A DNA stretch of 6,410 bases from Candidatus Omnitrophota bacterium (GTDB lineage: Bacteria > Omnitrophota > Gorgyraeia > Gygaellales > Profunditerraquicolaceae), in assembly GCA_028717045.1 (NCBI GenBank), contig JAQUON010000079.1, positions 1 through 6,410 on the forward strand, in the 5' to 3' direction. A program made the translations under genes and the position numbers. Numbering within the stretch: position 1 is the first letter of the stretch; the number at the start of each line of letters is the position of its first letter. Of the stretch, positions 5,596 through 6,410 are shown piece by piece. The notes under the pieces are model-generated. The model was not told where the DNA came from. It made no database searches and saw only the letters and a list, made by a program, of their open reading frames with translations.

Positions 5596-6410
5596 GCGCA
5601 TTGTTATTCTATAGTTATGGAGTCCTTGTAGTGGCCGGCCTTCTGCTGCTTGCATTCGGCAGCGAGCGTATAAAGAAATGGCTCGCCCTCACGGTGCTTT
5701 TGGCAAGCCTGGCAGCTGCGCTGTTTTTTTCCGGCGCCTCATTGCACTCAAGCGTCACAGTCGCTATCACAGGAGGCTTTGGGCTAACGTTCGGCCTGAC
5801 TATCATTTCCAGGCTTATTTTTGTATTAATAAATGTATTCGGAGCGCTCATCTGTCTTTACGCGGGTAAGGACAGGCAGGAAAAAGGTCTTTATTTTTCC
5901 TATCTCCTTTGGCTTATCGCTTTCTCTAACCTCGCAGTAATGTCCAAGGATTTTGTTTCTTTCATTTTTTCCTGGGGCGCTACGCTGGTATTACTATATC
6001 TTTTCCTGGGCCTTGGCTCTTTTCGCAGTGCCACAAAGGCGTTTACTATAGTAGGCATGGCTGATTTTTCGCTTATGCTGGGAATTTGTGTATACGTTGC
6101 TTCTACGGGGACCATCGCTATGCCGGAAGGGGGAGCTTCGAAGCTTATGCTGAATAGCCCTATGCACTGGCTGGCATTCGCTTCTATGCTTATAGGGGCG
6201 TTGTCAAAGGCAGGTTGCGGCCCGTTCCATACCTGGATCCCGGAGTCGGCAGAAACGTCGTGTATGTCTATTATGGCGATGTTGCCTGCGTCGCTGGATA
6301 AGTTATTGGGTATTTATCTGTTGGGAAGGATCTGCGTTGATTATTTTACGTTGAATCAGATTGCGACATCACTATTACTGGCAGTGGGAAGCCTCACTAT
6401 ACTTTTTGCG
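5592..6410 (+). CDS. Second, divergent NuoL/M-like antiporter subunit (3' end beyond window)
   Basis: From ATG 5592 the frame stays open for 273 codons to the window edge, so the gene is incomplete. The product is strongly hydrophobic with about eight membrane segments visible. It aligns with the preceding antiporter-like subunit: EKGLYFSYLLW (97-107) matches ERGIFYFWMVL, and SKAGCGPFHTWIPESAE (205-221) matches the seventh-helix region, keeping K206 and W215. K237 in PASLDKLLGIYLLGRI matches the next channel lysine. Differences are marked: the fifth-helix glutamate is G129 (SWG in place of FWE), the PTP motif is absent, and the following histidine is replaced by leucine. It is probably a specialised paralogue within the same complex, not a pseudogene, since the frame is intact and the changes are coherent. 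There is no evident Shine-Dalgarno site; the start relies on the four-base ATGA overlap with the gene before it. Confidence 0.88.
   Translation, partial: MSALLFYSYGVLVVAGLLLLAFGSERIKKWLALTVLLASLAAALFFSGASLHSSVTVAITGGFGLTFGLTIISRLIFVLINVFGALICLYAGKDRQEKGLYFSYLLWLIAFSNLAVMSKDFVSFIFSWGATLVLLYLFLGLGSFRSATKAFTIVGMADFSLMLGICVYVASTGTIAMPEGGASKLMLNSPMHWLAFASMLIGALSKAGCGPFHTWIPESAETSCMSIMAMLPASLDKLLGIYLLGRICVDYFTLNQIATSLLLAVGSLTILFA

Noticed and set aside
5678..5869. Small plus-strand frame inside the second antiporter-like gene
   Set aside because: The frame starting at ATG 5592 is open to the window end and aligns with the NuoL/M family, so this shorter frame is a shadow.
5592..6410. Second antiporter-like gene as a decaying pseudogene
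   Set aside because: There is no stop or frameshift in 273 codons, both channel lysines are kept, and it is coupled to the upstream gene by an ATGA overlap.

Overview
The window is one tightly packed, plus-strand operon segment encoding a membrane-bound, energy-converting (group 4) [NiFe] hydrogenase, a relative of respiratory complex I. Eight coding regions run in one direction, most overlapping by 1 or 4 bases or separated by a few bases. The only real non-coding stretch is 59 bases at 1430-1488, and it holds a 7-base tandem repeat. No RNA gene, mobile element, CRISPR array, promoter or terminator was recognised. Both ends are cut inside the operon.

Layout. 1-21 is probably the last codons of an upstream gene. 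18-509 encodes a 16-cysteine electron-transfer protein of the HycB/CooF/DmsB type (four [4Fe-4S] clusters). 509-1429 encodes the NuoH/HycD/EchB-like membrane anchor. 1489-1914 is the small subunit (NuoB/HycG/EchC-like). 1914-2369 is the NuoC/EchD-like subunit with a histidine-rich tail. 2394-3581 is the catalytic large subunit (NuoD/HycE/EchE-like) with both cysteine pairs that bind the Ni-Fe site. 3584-4204 is a stand-alone PhoU-domain protein, which is not a standard member of these operons. 4201-5595 is a complete NuoL/M/N (MrpA/D)-like proton- or cation-translocating subunit. 5592 to the window end is a second, more divergent member of that family, cut by the window edge.

How they work together (inference from family knowledge). 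The four-cluster protein would carry electrons from an unseen oxidoreductase, perhaps encoded upstream (formate dehydrogenase, CO dehydrogenase or another ferredoxin-linked enzyme), to the small subunit and on to the Ni-Fe site, where protons are reduced to H2 (or the reverse). The NuoH-like anchor couples this to the antiporter-like subunits, which move H+ or Na+ across the membrane. The order NuoH-B-C-D with C and D as separate genes resembles Ech, while the HycB-like head gene resembles formate hydrogenlyase or the CO-linked Coo complex. No NuoI/HycF-like two-cluster subunit is in the window.

Organism. Shine-Dalgarno signals, overlapping stop/start codons and gene content indicate a bacterium, probably anaerobic. 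Roughly balanced base composition and this mix of modules would fit uncultured anaerobic lineages (for instance Omnitrophota or Elusimicrobiota), but that is only an impression. The most noteworthy points are the PhoU-like protein locked into the operon by translational coupling, the heptamer repeat replacing the expected ribosome binding site of the small subunit, and the second antiporter-like subunit that lacks key channel residues.
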